NCBI GenBank assembly: GCA_036505015.1
Contig: DASXUC010000007.1
Location: 1-31,799, forward strand
Direction of reading: 5' to 3'
DNA from: DASXUC01 sp036505015
GTDB lineage: Bacteria; Sysuimicrobiota; Sysuimicrobiia; Sysuimicrobiales; Kaftiobacteriaceae
DNA length: 31,799 nucleotides
Shown here: positions 16,569 to 23,821 of the stretch, one piece after another
Layout: every line of letters begins with the position of its first letter
Numbering within the stretch: the first letter of the stretch is position 1
The notes under the pieces: generated by a model
Told to the model about the DNA's origin: nothing
Database searches by the model: none
The model's input: the letters and a program-made list of their open reading frames with translations, nothing else
Translations under genes and position numbers: made by a program

Positions 16569-17489
16569 TTACCCGTACCGGATTTTCGGATCCAGCAGCG
16601 GATAGATCAGGTCGGCCATCAGGTTGCCCACCAAGATGGCCACCGCCGAAACGACGACGACCCCCATGATCACCGGAATGTCCACGATCTGAATTGCCTG
16701 CCAGGCCAGCTGCCCGATGCCCGGCCAGCTGAACACGGACTCCACCACGACCACGCCGCCCATGAAGGTCCCAAAATCCAGCCCGATCATCGAGACGACG
16801 GGCAGCAGCGCGTTGCGCACGGCGTGCTTGAAGACCACCCGCCACTCCGACGCGCCCTTGGCCCTCGCGGTGCGGACGTAATCCTGATGGATGACGTCGA
16901 GCATCGACGAGCGCATCATGCGCGCGTACCAGCCGCCGCCGGCGATCCCCAGGGTGACGGCGGGGAGGATGAGGTGCGTGATGGACCCGTAACCGCCCAG
17001 CGGGAAGATCGGCCAGCGGTAGGCCAGCGCGTAGAGCAGCAGCAAACCGACGACGAACTGCGGCGCGGATACGCCGAGGAAGGCGCCCATCATCACGGAG
17101 CGGTCCAGCGTGCTGCTCCGCCGCACGGCGGCCAGCGTCCCCGACGGCAGGCCGATCAGCAGCTCGAAGAAAATCCCGCCCAGCATCAGCCAGAAGGTCG
17201 CCAGCAGGCGCGAGCCCACCAGCGCGGAGACTTCCACCTTCTGCGCATAGGACCGGCCGAGATCGCCGTGCGCCAGGCGCTCTACGTACCGCACGTACTG
17301 CACCGGCAGCGGCTGGTCGAGTCCCAGTTCCGTCCGGATCCGTGCGACGGTGTCCACCGTGGCGCTGCGGCCGGCGATCATCCGCGCCGGATCGGCCGGC
17401 AGCGCGTACAGCAGCACGAACGTGATCAGGGTGATACCCAGCAGGATGAACACCGACTGCACCAGGCGCCGCAGGAGATAGCCGCTCAC
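16569..17489 (-). CDS. ABC transporter permease, DppB type
   Basis: This inner-membrane permease of 306 residues belongs to a peptide/nickel-type importer. The GTG at 17489 overlaps the stop of the DppC-like gene by four bases. The sequence from there, SGYLLRRLVQSVFILLGITL, is the standard DppB N-terminus, so the very long open frame continuing to 18455 is not part of the protein. Further landmarks are the extracellular loop with LGLDQPLPVQYVRYVERL and GDLGRSYAQ, about six membrane segments, and the coupling (EAA-like) loop RTARAKGASEWRVVFKHAV. The end, NLMADLIYPLLDPKIRYG, is also canonical. It pairs with the DppC-like protein. Confidence 0.94.
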   Translation of the reverse strand: MSGYLLRRLVQSVFILLGITLITFVLLYALPADPARMIAGRSATVDTVARIRTELGLDQPLPVQYVRYVERLAHGDLGRSYAQKVEVSALVGSRLLATFWLMLGGIFFELLIGLPSGTLAAVRRSSTLDRSVMMGAFLGVSAPQFVVGLLLLYALAYRWPIFPLGGYGSITHLILPAVTLGIAGGGWYARMMRSSMLDVIHQDYVRTARAKGASEWRVVFKHAVRNALLPVVSMIGLDFGTFMGGVVVVESVFSWPGIGQLAWQAIQIVDIPVIMGVVVVSAVAILVGNLMADLIYPLLDPKIRYG

Positions 17490-18316
17490 GACCGGCCCCG
17501 CAGCGTGGGATCCAGCGCGTCCCGCAGGGCATCGCCCACCAGGTTGAACGACAGCGACGTGAGCAGAATCGCCACACCGGGAAACGCCACCAGCCACGGC
17601 GCTTCGAGGAAGTAGGACTGGCTTTCGCTGATCGTCCCGCCCCAGCTGGGCGTCGGCGGCCGCACCCCGACACCCAGGAACGAGAGCGCGGCCTCGAACA
17701 TCACGGTCGTCGAGATGCCGAGCGTCCCCCACACCAACAGGGTGGGCAGCAGGTGCGGGAACAGGTGGCGCCAGAAGAGCCGCGGCGTCGACACGCCGAC
17801 CGCGCGCGCGGCATCGATGAACTCCCGCTGAGAGATGCTGAGCACCTGACTGTACACCACCCGCGCGATCCACACCCAGTTCACCAGCGCGATGACCAGG
17901 GCGACGATCCACAGACTCGGGCGCAGGATGGCCGCCAGCGCGATAGCGAGGATCAACGCCGGAAACGCCATCATCATGTCGGTCAGCCGCATGAACGCGG
18001 TGCCGACCCAGCCTTTGAAGTAGCCGGCGATGCTGCCGAACAGCGTGCCGATGGACAGCGCCGCGGCGTTGGCCATCACGCCGATCAACAGCGACACCCG
18101 CGCGCCGTAGATCAACCGGGAGAGCAGGTCCCGGCCGAGCAGATCCGTGCCCAGCCAGAACCGGGCATCGGGGGGCAGGGGGCGGCCGTCGGGAGACAGC
18201 CCGTCTGAGAACTGTTGCGACGGACTGTACGGGACGACCCAGGGGGCCAGGAGCGCAAGCAGAACCACCAGTCCTATCACGAGCAGGCCAAAGACCGCGG
18301 AAGGATTGCGGCGCAC
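17486..18316 (-). CDS. ABC transporter permease, DppC type
   Basis: This second permease of the peptide-type importer is 276 residues from the GTG at 18316. Hallmarks are FWLGTDLLGRDLLSRLIYGA (about 53-72), DMMMAFPALILAIALAAIL and the coupling loop DAARAVGVSTPRLFWRHLFP, ending in NLVGDALRDALDPTLRG. There are about six membrane segments. The frame is open upstream to a stop at 18446-18448 and encodes a family-like N-terminus (…KPAPSLWRR) directly before the GTG. DppC proteins usually carry such a W-R-R stretch. No ATG, GTG or TTG lies in that extension, so the true start may be a CTG (for example 18406 or 18409), or the sequence may hold an error. It is the first gene of the minus-strand block. 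Confidence 0.9.
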   Translation of the reverse strand: MRRNPSAVFGLLVIGLVVLLALLAPWVVPYSPSQQFSDGLSPDGRPLPPDARFWLGTDLLGRDLLSRLIYGARVSLLIGVMANAAALSIGTLFGSIAGYFKGWVGTAFMRLTDMMMAFPALILAIALAAILRPSLWIVALVIALVNWVWIARVVYSQVLSISQREFIDAARAVGVSTPRLFWRHLFPHLLPTLLVWGTLGISTTVMFEAALSFLGVGVRPPTPSWGGTISESQSYFLEAPWLVAFPGVAILLTSLSFNLVGDALRDALDPTLRGRS

Positions 18317-18424
18317 CCGCCGCCAGAGGGAGGGCGCGGGTTTGGCCGCGCGGCGCAGGGATCTTTTGCCGGCGACGGCCTCCTCCGTCCGGGTGGAAGC
18401 ATTCAGCAGCGGTACGGCCTCGGA

Positions 18425-18455
18425 ATGCGTGTAAAAAGGTTCTACTTACACGCAT
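18425..18455. promoter_or_regulatory. 10-bp dyad, candidate operator upstream of the peptide-transport operon
   Basis: ATGCGTGTAA (18425-18434) and TTACACGCAT (18446-18455) form a perfect inverted repeat with an 11-base AT-rich spacer. The half-site centres are 21 bases apart, two helical turns, as expected for a dimeric regulator. It lies between the divergent DppC-like and redoxin genes. A terminator role is unlikely, because no gene ends here. Confidence 0.5.
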
Positions 18456-18605
18456 CGACCCGCCGTCCCTTTGCAGGGATGGGGAGCCAGGGAGATCGAT
18501 CCCTTTCTACCGAACCGATTGAGAACGATGCGGACAGGCACGTACGTTCACCCGCCGCGACCTTCTCCGTGCCACGCTCAGCCTACAGCCTGCGGGTGGA
18601 ACGAG

Positions 18606-19106
18606 ATGAACGCGCTCGCCGTCCTGGTAGTCTGCATCATGCTCGTCGGCGTCGCGGCCCCGGATCTCAGCGTCGGAACGCCCGCGCCGCCGTTCGATCT
18701 GAAGGATCAATTCGACCACGCCTGGAGACTCGCCGACCTCAAAGGAAGGGTCGTCGTCCTGATGGCCGCCGACCAGCACTCGGGTCAACAGATGCGACCG
18801 TGGGGCGATAACCTGTCTCCGGCTTATGGAGGCAAGATCCAGCTCCTCGGCCTGCTCGATCTCCATACGTACCCCCGATTCCTCCGGGGAGTCGTCGCGG
18901 CGACGATCCGAAGCGAGACCGACAAACCGATGATGCTGGATTTTGAAGGCGCCATCGGGAGCGCGTACGAAGTCTCCAGCCGCTATCCGGTCGTCGTGGT
19001 GATCGACCGCCAGGGCATCGTGCGGGGAGTCTACAAGACCACGTTCACGAAAGACGCATTCGCCGCCGCGCGAGAGGCGATCGATATGGCCGTGAAAGCG
19101 GAATGA
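18606..19106 (+). CDS. exported redoxin-like protein lacking catalytic cysteines
   Basis: This 166-residue protein has a hydrophobic N-terminus (NALAVLVVCIMLVGVAA, a probable signal peptide or anchor) followed by a thioredoxin-fold domain. The pattern VGTPAPPFDLKDQFDHAWRL, then DLKGRVVVLMAAD, and VVVVIDRQGIVRGVYK near the C-terminus is that of AhpC/TSA or redoxin proteins. Where a CxxC or peroxidatic cysteine would sit, the sequence reads ADQHSGQQMRPW, so ordinary thiol chemistry is not expected. The ATG at 18606 has GGTGGAACGAG upstream. Its last bases overlap the pyruvate kinase start (ATGA). The role is unknown; chaperone-like or ligand-binding use of the fold is possible. Confidence 0.75.
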   Translation: MNALAVLVVCIMLVGVAAPDLSVGTPAPPFDLKDQFDHAWRLADLKGRVVVLMAADQHSGQQMRPWGDNLSPAYGGKIQLLGLLDLHTYPRFLRGVVAATIRSETDKPMMLDFEGAIGSAYEVSSRYPVVVVIDRQGIVRGVYKTTFTKDAFAAAREAIDMAVKAE

Positions 19107-20551
19107 CGAGCGCGCCGCGGAGGCGGCGAGTCGAATGGGAGCGCCGCACCTCGATTGTCGCCACGCTCGGTCCCGCGACCAGCAGCCCCGATCGCATACG
19201 CGGTTTGATCGACGCCGGGGTCGACGTGATGCGTCTCAACTTCGCCCACGGCACGCCGGACGCGCATGCCCGCGTCTACGCGCTCGTGCGTGCAGCTGAA
19301 GCAGCGGCGGGCCGCTCGGTGGCGGTGATGCAGGATCTGGCCGGGCCCAAGGTGCGCGTGGGGGAGCTGCCGGAGGGGGGAATCGAGCTCCACGAAGGCG
19401 AGCCGCTGCACATCACCGCCGGCCGGCGAACCGGCCGGGGAAGCACCATCACGACCTCCTACCCGGACCTGGCGCACGACGTGCACAAAGGGGACCGGAT
19501 GCTGCTCGACGACGGCACGCTGGAACTGATGGTCGAGGACAGCCGTGGCGGTGCGATCAGAACGCGGGTTATCCGCGGCGGGACGCTGGCCGCGCACAAA
19601 GGGATCAACCTGCCCGGAGTCGCGCTGAGGGTTCCCATCCTCACGGAAAAGGATCTCGCCGACCTGGCATTCGGCCTCGCCCTGGGCGTGGACTACATCG
19701 CGCTGAGCTTCGTGCAGCGCCCCCAAGACATCCAGCTCGGACGCCGCGCCCTCGAACGCCGGCACGCCGCGATCCCGATCATTGCCAAACTGGAAAAAGC
19801 CGGTGCGATTGAGGCGCTCGATCAGATCCTGCAGGAGGCGGACGGGGTGATGGTGGCGCGGGGAGACCTGGGCGTGGAGGTGGCCCCGGAGATGGTCCCC
19901 GTCCTGCAGAAGACCATCATCCACAAAGCCAACGAAACCGGCATTCCGGTGATCACCGCAACCCAGATGCTGGAGTCGATGGTGCACAGCCCCCGGCCCA
20001 CGCGGGCCGAAACCTCGGACGTCGCGAACGCGATCCTCGACGGCACCGACGCCCTGATGCTCAGCGCGGAGACCGCGATCGGCGAGTACCCGATCGAAGC
20101 CGTGCAGATGATGGATCGCATCGCGCGCGTGGTGGAGTCCTCAGAACCGTCCATCTTCCGCAGCCAGACGAAGTCGCGCACCGGCACGGCCGAATCGGTC
20201 GCCCGCGCCGCCTGCACGCTGGCCCGGGAGTTGAAGGTCCGCGCGATCGTGGTCGTTACCCGGACGGGGCGCACGGCCGAACTCCTCAGCAAGAACCGGC
20301 CCAGCGTCCCGATGATCGCCTTCACCGAGCAGGATGCGACGGCGCGGCGGCTGGCGTTGTGGTGGGGCATCCGGTGCTACGCGACGACATTCCGCGACGA
20401 CACCGATCAGATGATCACGCACATCGAGCGCGAGGTGCTGAGCCGCGGCCTGGCCGCCGCCGGTGAGGCCGTCGTCCTGGTCGGCTCGACGCCGCTGATC
20501 GTGCGCGGCCGCACAAACTTTCTCAAGGTGCACCGGCTGAAAAAAGAATAG
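19103..20551 (+). CDS. pyk: pyruvate kinase
   Basis: This glycolytic enzyme of 482 residues converts phosphoenolpyruvate and ADP to pyruvate and ATP. The barrel starts with RRTSIVATLGPATSS. MRLNFAHGTPDAH (about 43-55) has Ala where FSHG is usual. DLAGPKVRVG (about 78-87) carries Lys at the site that is Glu in potassium-dependent enzymes. IIAKLEKAGAIEALDQIL contains the catalytic Lys. MVARGDLGVEV binds metal and phosphate, and ITATQMLESM with ILDGTDALMLSAETAIGEYP completes the active site. The C-terminal domain (about 340-482) holds VVTRTGRTAELLSKNRP. The start overlaps the redoxin stop by four bases. It would take up carbon from the neighbouring Entner-Doudoroff type route. Confidence 0.97.
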   Translation: MTSAPRRRRVEWERRTSIVATLGPATSSPDRIRGLIDAGVDVMRLNFAHGTPDAHARVYALVRAAEAAAGRSVAVMQDLAGPKVRVGELPEGGIELHEGEPLHITAGRRTGRGSTITTSYPDLAHDVHKGDRMLLDDGTLELMVEDSRGGAIRTRVIRGGTLAAHKGINLPGVALRVPILTEKDLADLAFGLALGVDYIALSFVQRPQDIQLGRRALERRHAAIPIIAKLEKAGAIEALDQILQEADGVMVARGDLGVEVAPEMVPVLQKTIIHKANETGIPVITATQMLESMVHSPRPTRAETSDVANAILDGTDALMLSAETAIGEYPIEAVQMMDRIARVVESSEPSIFRSQTKSRTGTAESVARAACTLARELKVRAIVVVTRTGRTAELLSKNRPSVPMIAFTEQDATARRLALWWGIRCYATTFRDDTDQMITHIEREVLSRGLAAAGEAVVLVGSTPLIVRGRTNFLKVHRLKKE

Positions 20552-20616
20552 GTGTCCGGTGTCAGGTACGGTCAGAAGGAAACGACTCAGGGTACTCGAA
20601 CAACGCGGCAAATTCA

Positions 20617-20644
20617 GCCCTTCGGCGGGGCTCAGGGCGAGCCC
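20617..20644. repeat. short intergenic palindromic element
   Basis: In the 107-base gap after pyruvate kinase, GGGCTC and GAGCCC (20628-20633, 20639-20644) form a 6-bp hairpin. An alternative 5-bp pairing joins GCCCT (20617-20621) and AGGGC (20634-20638). The core CCCTTCGGCGGGGCTCAGGG resembles palindromic intergenic repeats common in GC-rich bacteria. No second copy occurs in this window, so calling it a dispersed repeat is inference. Confidence 0.35.
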
Positions 20645-20658
20645 ACGGAGCGCGGGCG

Positions 20659-20931
20659 ATGAACGAGCGGCTCTGGGAGATTTATGAGCAGCTCTGCCAG
20701 GTCGAAGGCGTGGGCCTGAGCGAGTTCGTCACCCGTTTGAAATCGGGGGAGTTCGGTGAGTTTCCGCAAGGCGACATCGTGGGCCTCCTGCGGGAGATCG
20801 AAGCCAACATGTTGCAGAACATCCAGATGAAAGCGACCGAACACCGGACCTACGCCGAGATGGCGGAGACGATCTCTGAAGAAACGCAGAAAATGTTCGA
20901 AGACCTCGTCGAGGAAGTCACCCGGTCCTAG
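20659..20931 (+). CDS. small hypothetical protein (90 residues)
   Basis: I do not recognise a family. The protein is acidic, has no cysteine pair and no membrane segment, and looks entirely helical: ERLWEIYEQLCQVEGVGLSE, then GLLREIEANMLQNIQMKATE, then MAETISEETQKMFEDLVEEV. Residues 45-90 could form an amphipathic helix pair or short coiled coil. Codon use fits the neighbouring genes, which supports that it is real. The ATG at 20659 has GGAG about 12 bases upstream. It ends on TAG at 20929-20931, the same CTAG that ends the convergent aminopeptidase gene. Confidence 0.7.
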   Translation: MNERLWEIYEQLCQVEGVGLSEFVTRLKSGEFGEFPQGDIVGLLREIEANMLQNIQMKATEHRTYAEMAETISEETQKMFEDLVEEVTRS

Positions 20932-22031
20932 ATCGCGAACCGTCCATCCTTGTAAATGACCTCACCATCCGCGGTGACCTCAGTTCCGTTCCGCAGGTCG
21001 CAGATCATGTCCCAGTGCAGACCGGACTCGTTCTTGGATCCGGTTTCTGGATAGCCGGCGCCCAGGGCCATGTGCAGCGAGCCGCCGATTTTCTCGTCGA
21101 ACAAGATGTTCCGCGTGAAGCGCTGAATGTCGTAGTTGGTGCCGAAGGCGAACTCCCCCAGATAGCGGGCGCCGGGATCGATGTCCAGCATCGCGTGCAG
21201 GAAGTCCTCCCCCTTCTCGGCCCGCGCCGACGCGACCCGTCCATCTTCGAAGGTGAGCTCCACGCCGTCCACCTCGCGCCCGGAGTAGATCGCCGGGAAC
21301 GAGAAGCGCACCCGGCCGTTCACGGAGTTTTCGACCGGCCCGGTGAAGACCTCGCCGTCGGGGAAGTTCTTCTCGCCCGCCGCGTTGATCCACGTGCGCC
21401 CGCGCACCGAGAGCCGCAGGTCGATGTTCGGGCCGCGGATCTCCAGGGTGTCTTTGGTGCCCAGGAACGACACGATACGGTCCTGCACGCGCCGTACGTC
21501 CTGCCATGCCGCGACGGGGTCCTCGCGATCCAGCAGGCCCGCGGTGTACACGAAGTTCTCGTAGTCCGACAGCGACATGTCGGCGTCCTGCGCCTCTGAA
21601 TTGGTCGGGTACTGGGTCCCCACCCAACGCAGCTCATCGCGCGCGGCGCGTTCCAGGAAGCGCTTCTGCAGGGACGAGGTGGCTTCACGGCGCAGCGACA
21701 ACTTCCGCGGGTCGACGCCGGTGAGATTGCGGGTGTTCCAGTGCGCCCAGATCCCCAGAGTGGCGTCGAGGCGTTCCACTTCCAGTTCATCGAGCGGGCT
21801 GAGGAACTTGAGCTGGTCATCCGAGGCGCCGCGATAGTACAGCTCGTCGATGCCCTCGATTGACGCCTTGACGTAGGGGTGGGCCCCGGCCGCCAGCGCT
21901 TCGGCATACGCGGCCTGCATCAACGGCGCCGCCAGCGCCGGCCCGGAAATGCGGAACAGGTCGTTGGGCCGCACCTGCAGCGAGTAGTGCACCAGGACGC
22001 GGGCCAGTTTGACCACGCGGGGATCAGGCAT
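20928..22031 (-). CDS. M29-family aminopeptidase (AmpS/PepS type)
   Basis: This metallo-aminopeptidase of 367 residues is from the family first known in thermophiles. The ATG at 22031 is favoured because TTGGAGG lies about nine bases upstream; in-frame codons before it (GTG at 22052) lack a site. Candidate metal ligands are Glu in FTGPVENSVNG, Glu in GEFAFGTN, the Glu-His-Tyr set in DEKIGGSLHMALGAGYPE, and His-Asp in GLHWDM near the C-terminus. The length and full motif set indicate a working enzyme that trims N-terminal residues in the cytoplasm. Its stop codon shares CTAG with the facing small gene. It diverges from the LemA gene. Confidence 0.94.
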   Translation of the reverse strand: MPDPRVVKLARVLVHYSLQVRPNDLFRISGPALAAPLMQAAYAEALAAGAHPYVKASIEGIDELYYRGASDDQLKFLSPLDELEVERLDATLGIWAHWNTRNLTGVDPRKLSLRREATSSLQKRFLERAARDELRWVGTQYPTNSEAQDADMSLSDYENFVYTAGLLDREDPVAAWQDVRRVQDRIVSFLGTKDTLEIRGPNIDLRLSVRGRTWINAAGEKNFPDGEVFTGPVENSVNGRVRFSFPAIYSGREVDGVELTFEDGRVASARAEKGEDFLHAMLDIDPGARYLGEFAFGTNYDIQRFTRNILFDEKIGGSLHMALGAGYPETGSKNESGLHWDMICDLRNGTEVTADGEVIYKDGRFAI

Positions 22032-22118
22032 GGAGACATCCTCCAAACGCACAGCGTGTGCAGAGAGGTTTCTGTAACCTGCGCACGCGCTCCTGTAGGG
22101 GGTCGCGCGTCGCCGTCG

Positions 22119-22124
22119 TATAGT
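22119..22124 (+). promoter_or_regulatory. possible -10 element for the LemA gene
   Basis: TATAGT (22119-22124) matches the sigma-70 -10 consensus at five of six positions and lies 38 bases before the LemA start, in the 131-base divergent gap. No good -35 hexamer is found at 16-18 bases. GGAGGA at 22150-22155 is the ribosome-binding site. Confidence 0.35.
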
Positions 22125-22162
22125 AGAAAGGCCATTCGGGGCAGGCGAGGAGGAACCCGCGT

Positions 22163-22708
22163 ATGACGCTGATTCTGGTCGGCATCGTTGTCCTCGTGGC
22201 GCTCTATGCCATCTTCACGTACAACCGGCTGATCGTGCTGCGCAACCGCATCCAGAACGCCTGGGCGCAGGTCGACGTGCAGCTGCGCCGCCGCTACGAC
22301 CTGATTCCCAACCTGGTGGAGACCGTAAAAGGCTACGCGTCCCACGAGCGCGAGGTCTTCGAGAAGGTGACCGAAGCGCGGGCGAAAGCGATCGCGGCGG
22401 GCACGGTAGCGGAACAGGGCCAGGCCGAGAACATGCTCACCCAGGCCCTGCGCTCGCTGTTTGCGGTGGCCGAAGCCTACCCGCAGCTGCGCGCCAGCGA
22501 GAACTTCGCCAAGCTGCAGGAAGACCTGACGGACACCGAGAGCAAGATTGCGTTCTCGCGGCAGTTCTACAACGACAGCGTGCTGATGTATGACAACCTG
22601 CGGCAGGCGTTTCCGGCCAGCATCATCGCCAACATGGGCGGGTTTGGACCGCGGCAGTATTTCGAAGCGGAGACCGCGTCGCGGGAACCGGTCAAGGTGC
22701 AGTTCTAG
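22163..22708 (+). CDS. lemA: LemA family protein
   Basis: This is a membrane-anchored helical-bundle protein of 181 residues. A single N-terminal membrane segment (LILVGIVVLVALYAIFTY, about 3-20) is followed by the LemA signature NRLIVLRNRIQNAWAQVDVQ and RRYDLIPNLVETVKGYASHE. Then come long helices, including SENFAKLQEDLTDTESKIAF and RQFYNDSVLMYDNLRQAFPA. The length is normal. The biochemical role of the family is poorly known; it is often linked to membrane or envelope stress and is commonly paired with TPM-domain or M48 partners, neither of which is next to it here. Its last 17 bases overlap the end of the convergent CsgG-like gene. Confidence 0.95.
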   Translation: MTLILVGIVVLVALYAIFTYNRLIVLRNRIQNAWAQVDVQLRRRYDLIPNLVETVKGYASHEREVFEKVTEARAKAIAAGTVAEQGQAENMLTQALRSLFAVAEAYPQLRASENFAKLQEDLTDTESKIAFSRQFYNDSVLMYDNLRQAFPASIIANMGGFGPRQYFEAETASREPVKVQF

Positions 22709-23264
22709 CGATCGTCACCGCCACCTGACGCAGGACTCGTAGCGCCGCCTGCAGCATCACCAGCTGCGGGCCGAAGAATCCCTGCACGGTGTCGGAGAAC
22801 GAGTCGGCGAGGATCACCTTCCGGCTCGGCGCTTCGATGACGCGGACCTCGATCATCGCGTCCCCCATCAGGTACCGGAACTGCGGACTGTCGGAGCCCG
22901 GCCGCTCGATGGTGATCCAATCGGTGTCAAGATGCATCCACCGGCCGGTCACGATCCAGTCCGCCCCCACCGCGGCGGCGATCTCCATGAGTTTGGTGGT
23001 GTTGAAGATCTCCCGGGTGCCGAAGCCCCGCGCGGCCATCGCGGCGCGCACGGTCTCGACCGGGACGACCCGCAGCCGTCCCGCTGAGGCCGATGCCAGT
23101 TCTCTCGACAACTCGGCGCTCAGCCGCGGGGCGCCGATCATCGCACCGTCTGAGGTCTCGTCCACAAAATCAATGACGGCCACCGTGTGCACGGTCTGGC
23201 CGGCCGCGGGCGCAACCGGCGCGGCCAGAATGGCGATCGCGAGGAACATCCACAGGTATTTCAT
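22692..23264 (-). CDS. secreted CsgG/TolB-N-like protein of unknown role
   Basis: This 190-residue protein has a clear signal peptide (KYLWMFLAIAILAAPVAPAAG, with cleavage near AGQT). The mature part begins VHTVAVIDFVDETSDG, the alpha/beta opening of CsgG, TolB-N and related envelope proteins, and continues with LSAELSRELASASAGRLRVV and IAAAVGADWIVTGRWMHLD. No lipobox cysteine is present, so it is probably soluble or peripheral outside the membrane. It lacks the pore-forming segments of true CsgG, being too short. It faces LemA tail to tail with a 17-base overlap. The function is unassigned; an envelope accessory or ligand-binding role is the most I can infer. Confidence 0.8.
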   Translation of the reverse strand: MKYLWMFLAIAILAAPVAPAAGQTVHTVAVIDFVDETSDGAMIGAPRLSAELSRELASASAGRLRVVPVETVRAAMAARGFGTREIFNTTKLMEIAAAVGADWIVTGRWMHLDTDWITIERPGSDSPQFRYLMGDAMIEVRVIEAPSRKVILADSFSDTVQGFFGPQLVMLQAALRVLRQVAVTIARTAP

Positions 23265-23312
23265 GGTCTGATCGTACTACGGCCCTGTAACAAAGTTGTT
23301 CCCATTCGACTC

Positions 23313-23346
23313 GCCCGCTACGCGGGCTCGCTCATGGCCTTCGGCC
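23313..23346. repeat. two small adjacent hairpins
   Basis: GCCCGC-TAC-GCGGGC (23313-23327) and GGCC-TTC-GGCC (23336-23346) stand next to the terminator in the gap between the CsgG-like and membrane-protein genes. They resemble short palindromic intergenic filler and have no assigned role. Confidence 0.4.
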
Positions 23347-23386
23347 CAAAAACAGATCCAGGCCCGATGTCGAGCGGGCCTGGATC
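23346..23386 (-). terminator. intrinsic terminator for the small membrane-protein gene
   Basis: A perfect 12-bp stem (GATCCAGGCCCG at 23355-23366, loop of eight, complement at 23375-23386) is followed on the minus strand by TGTTTTTGG, a five-T tract. It stands 21 bases beyond the stop of the gene at 23408-23794, so it is well placed to end that transcript. Confidence 0.8.
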
Positions 23387-23407
23387 ACGATCGGCCGGGT
23401 ATTGGGA

Positions 23408-23794
23408 TCAGGCGCGGCCGAACGCGGCCTTCACTTCCGCCCGGTAGAGATAGTAGATGATCACGGCATTGATGATGATGGCGAACAGGTTCCGCCTCCA
23501 GTCGAAGATATCGATCACGATCGTGACAATGGCCACGATCACCAGCCACATCCACGCCCAGGGCTGGAGATTCCATGCCCCCCACGCGACGTAGAGCCCG
23601 ACAAGCCCAAGGGCCACCAGCACGAGTCCGCCAAACACGCCCATCGACGCCAGGAGCCCACTCCCGGCGAATCCTCCGATGGCGCCGATTCCCATGAGCG
23701 TCAACCCGCCGAGAATGGCAAAGATGCCGCCGATGGCTTCGAGGATCGCCAGGATGGTGATCCCCGTGGGCCGCTGCTTCGGTGTTGTCATCAT
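23408..23794 (-). CDS. small integral membrane protein (unknown function)
   Basis: This 128-residue protein has about four membrane segments: ITILAILEAIGGIFAILGGL, the Gly-rich ASMGVFGGLVLVALGLVGLY, WMWLVIVAIVTIVIDIF and AIIINAVIIYYLY. The cytoplasmic N-terminus is MMTTPKQRPTG and the C-terminus YRAEVKAAFGRA. The ATG at 23794 has AAGGGAG upstream; the open frame back to 23956 is antisense to the methyltransferase gene and is not included. The pattern resembles widespread small DUF-type four-helix membrane proteins, but I cannot name the family with confidence. It is monocistronic, with its own terminator and a divergent neighbour 27 bases away. Confidence 0.8.
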   Translation of the reverse strand: MMTTPKQRPTGITILAILEAIGGIFAILGGLTLMGIGAIGGFAGSGLLASMGVFGGLVLVALGLVGLYVAWGAWNLQPWAWMWLVIVAIVTIVIDIFDWRRNLFAIIINAVIIYYLYRAEVKAAFGRA

Positions 23795-23821
23795 CAGGCT
23801 TATGCTCCCTTCGCTGAATGA

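Noticed and set aside
14951..17615. Long plus-strand open frames (up to 452 residues) opposite the binding protein and permeases
   Set aside because: They are antisense shadows typical of high GC: rich in Arg, His, Asp, Gly and Gln, without family motifs or ribosome-binding sites.
16569..18455. A 628-residue open frame that would make a long fusion with the DppB-like permease
   Set aside because: The N-terminal third is the out-of-frame shadow of the DppC gene, with Arg/Ala/Gly-rich composition. The normal DppB start is the GTG at 17489, overlapping the DppC stop.
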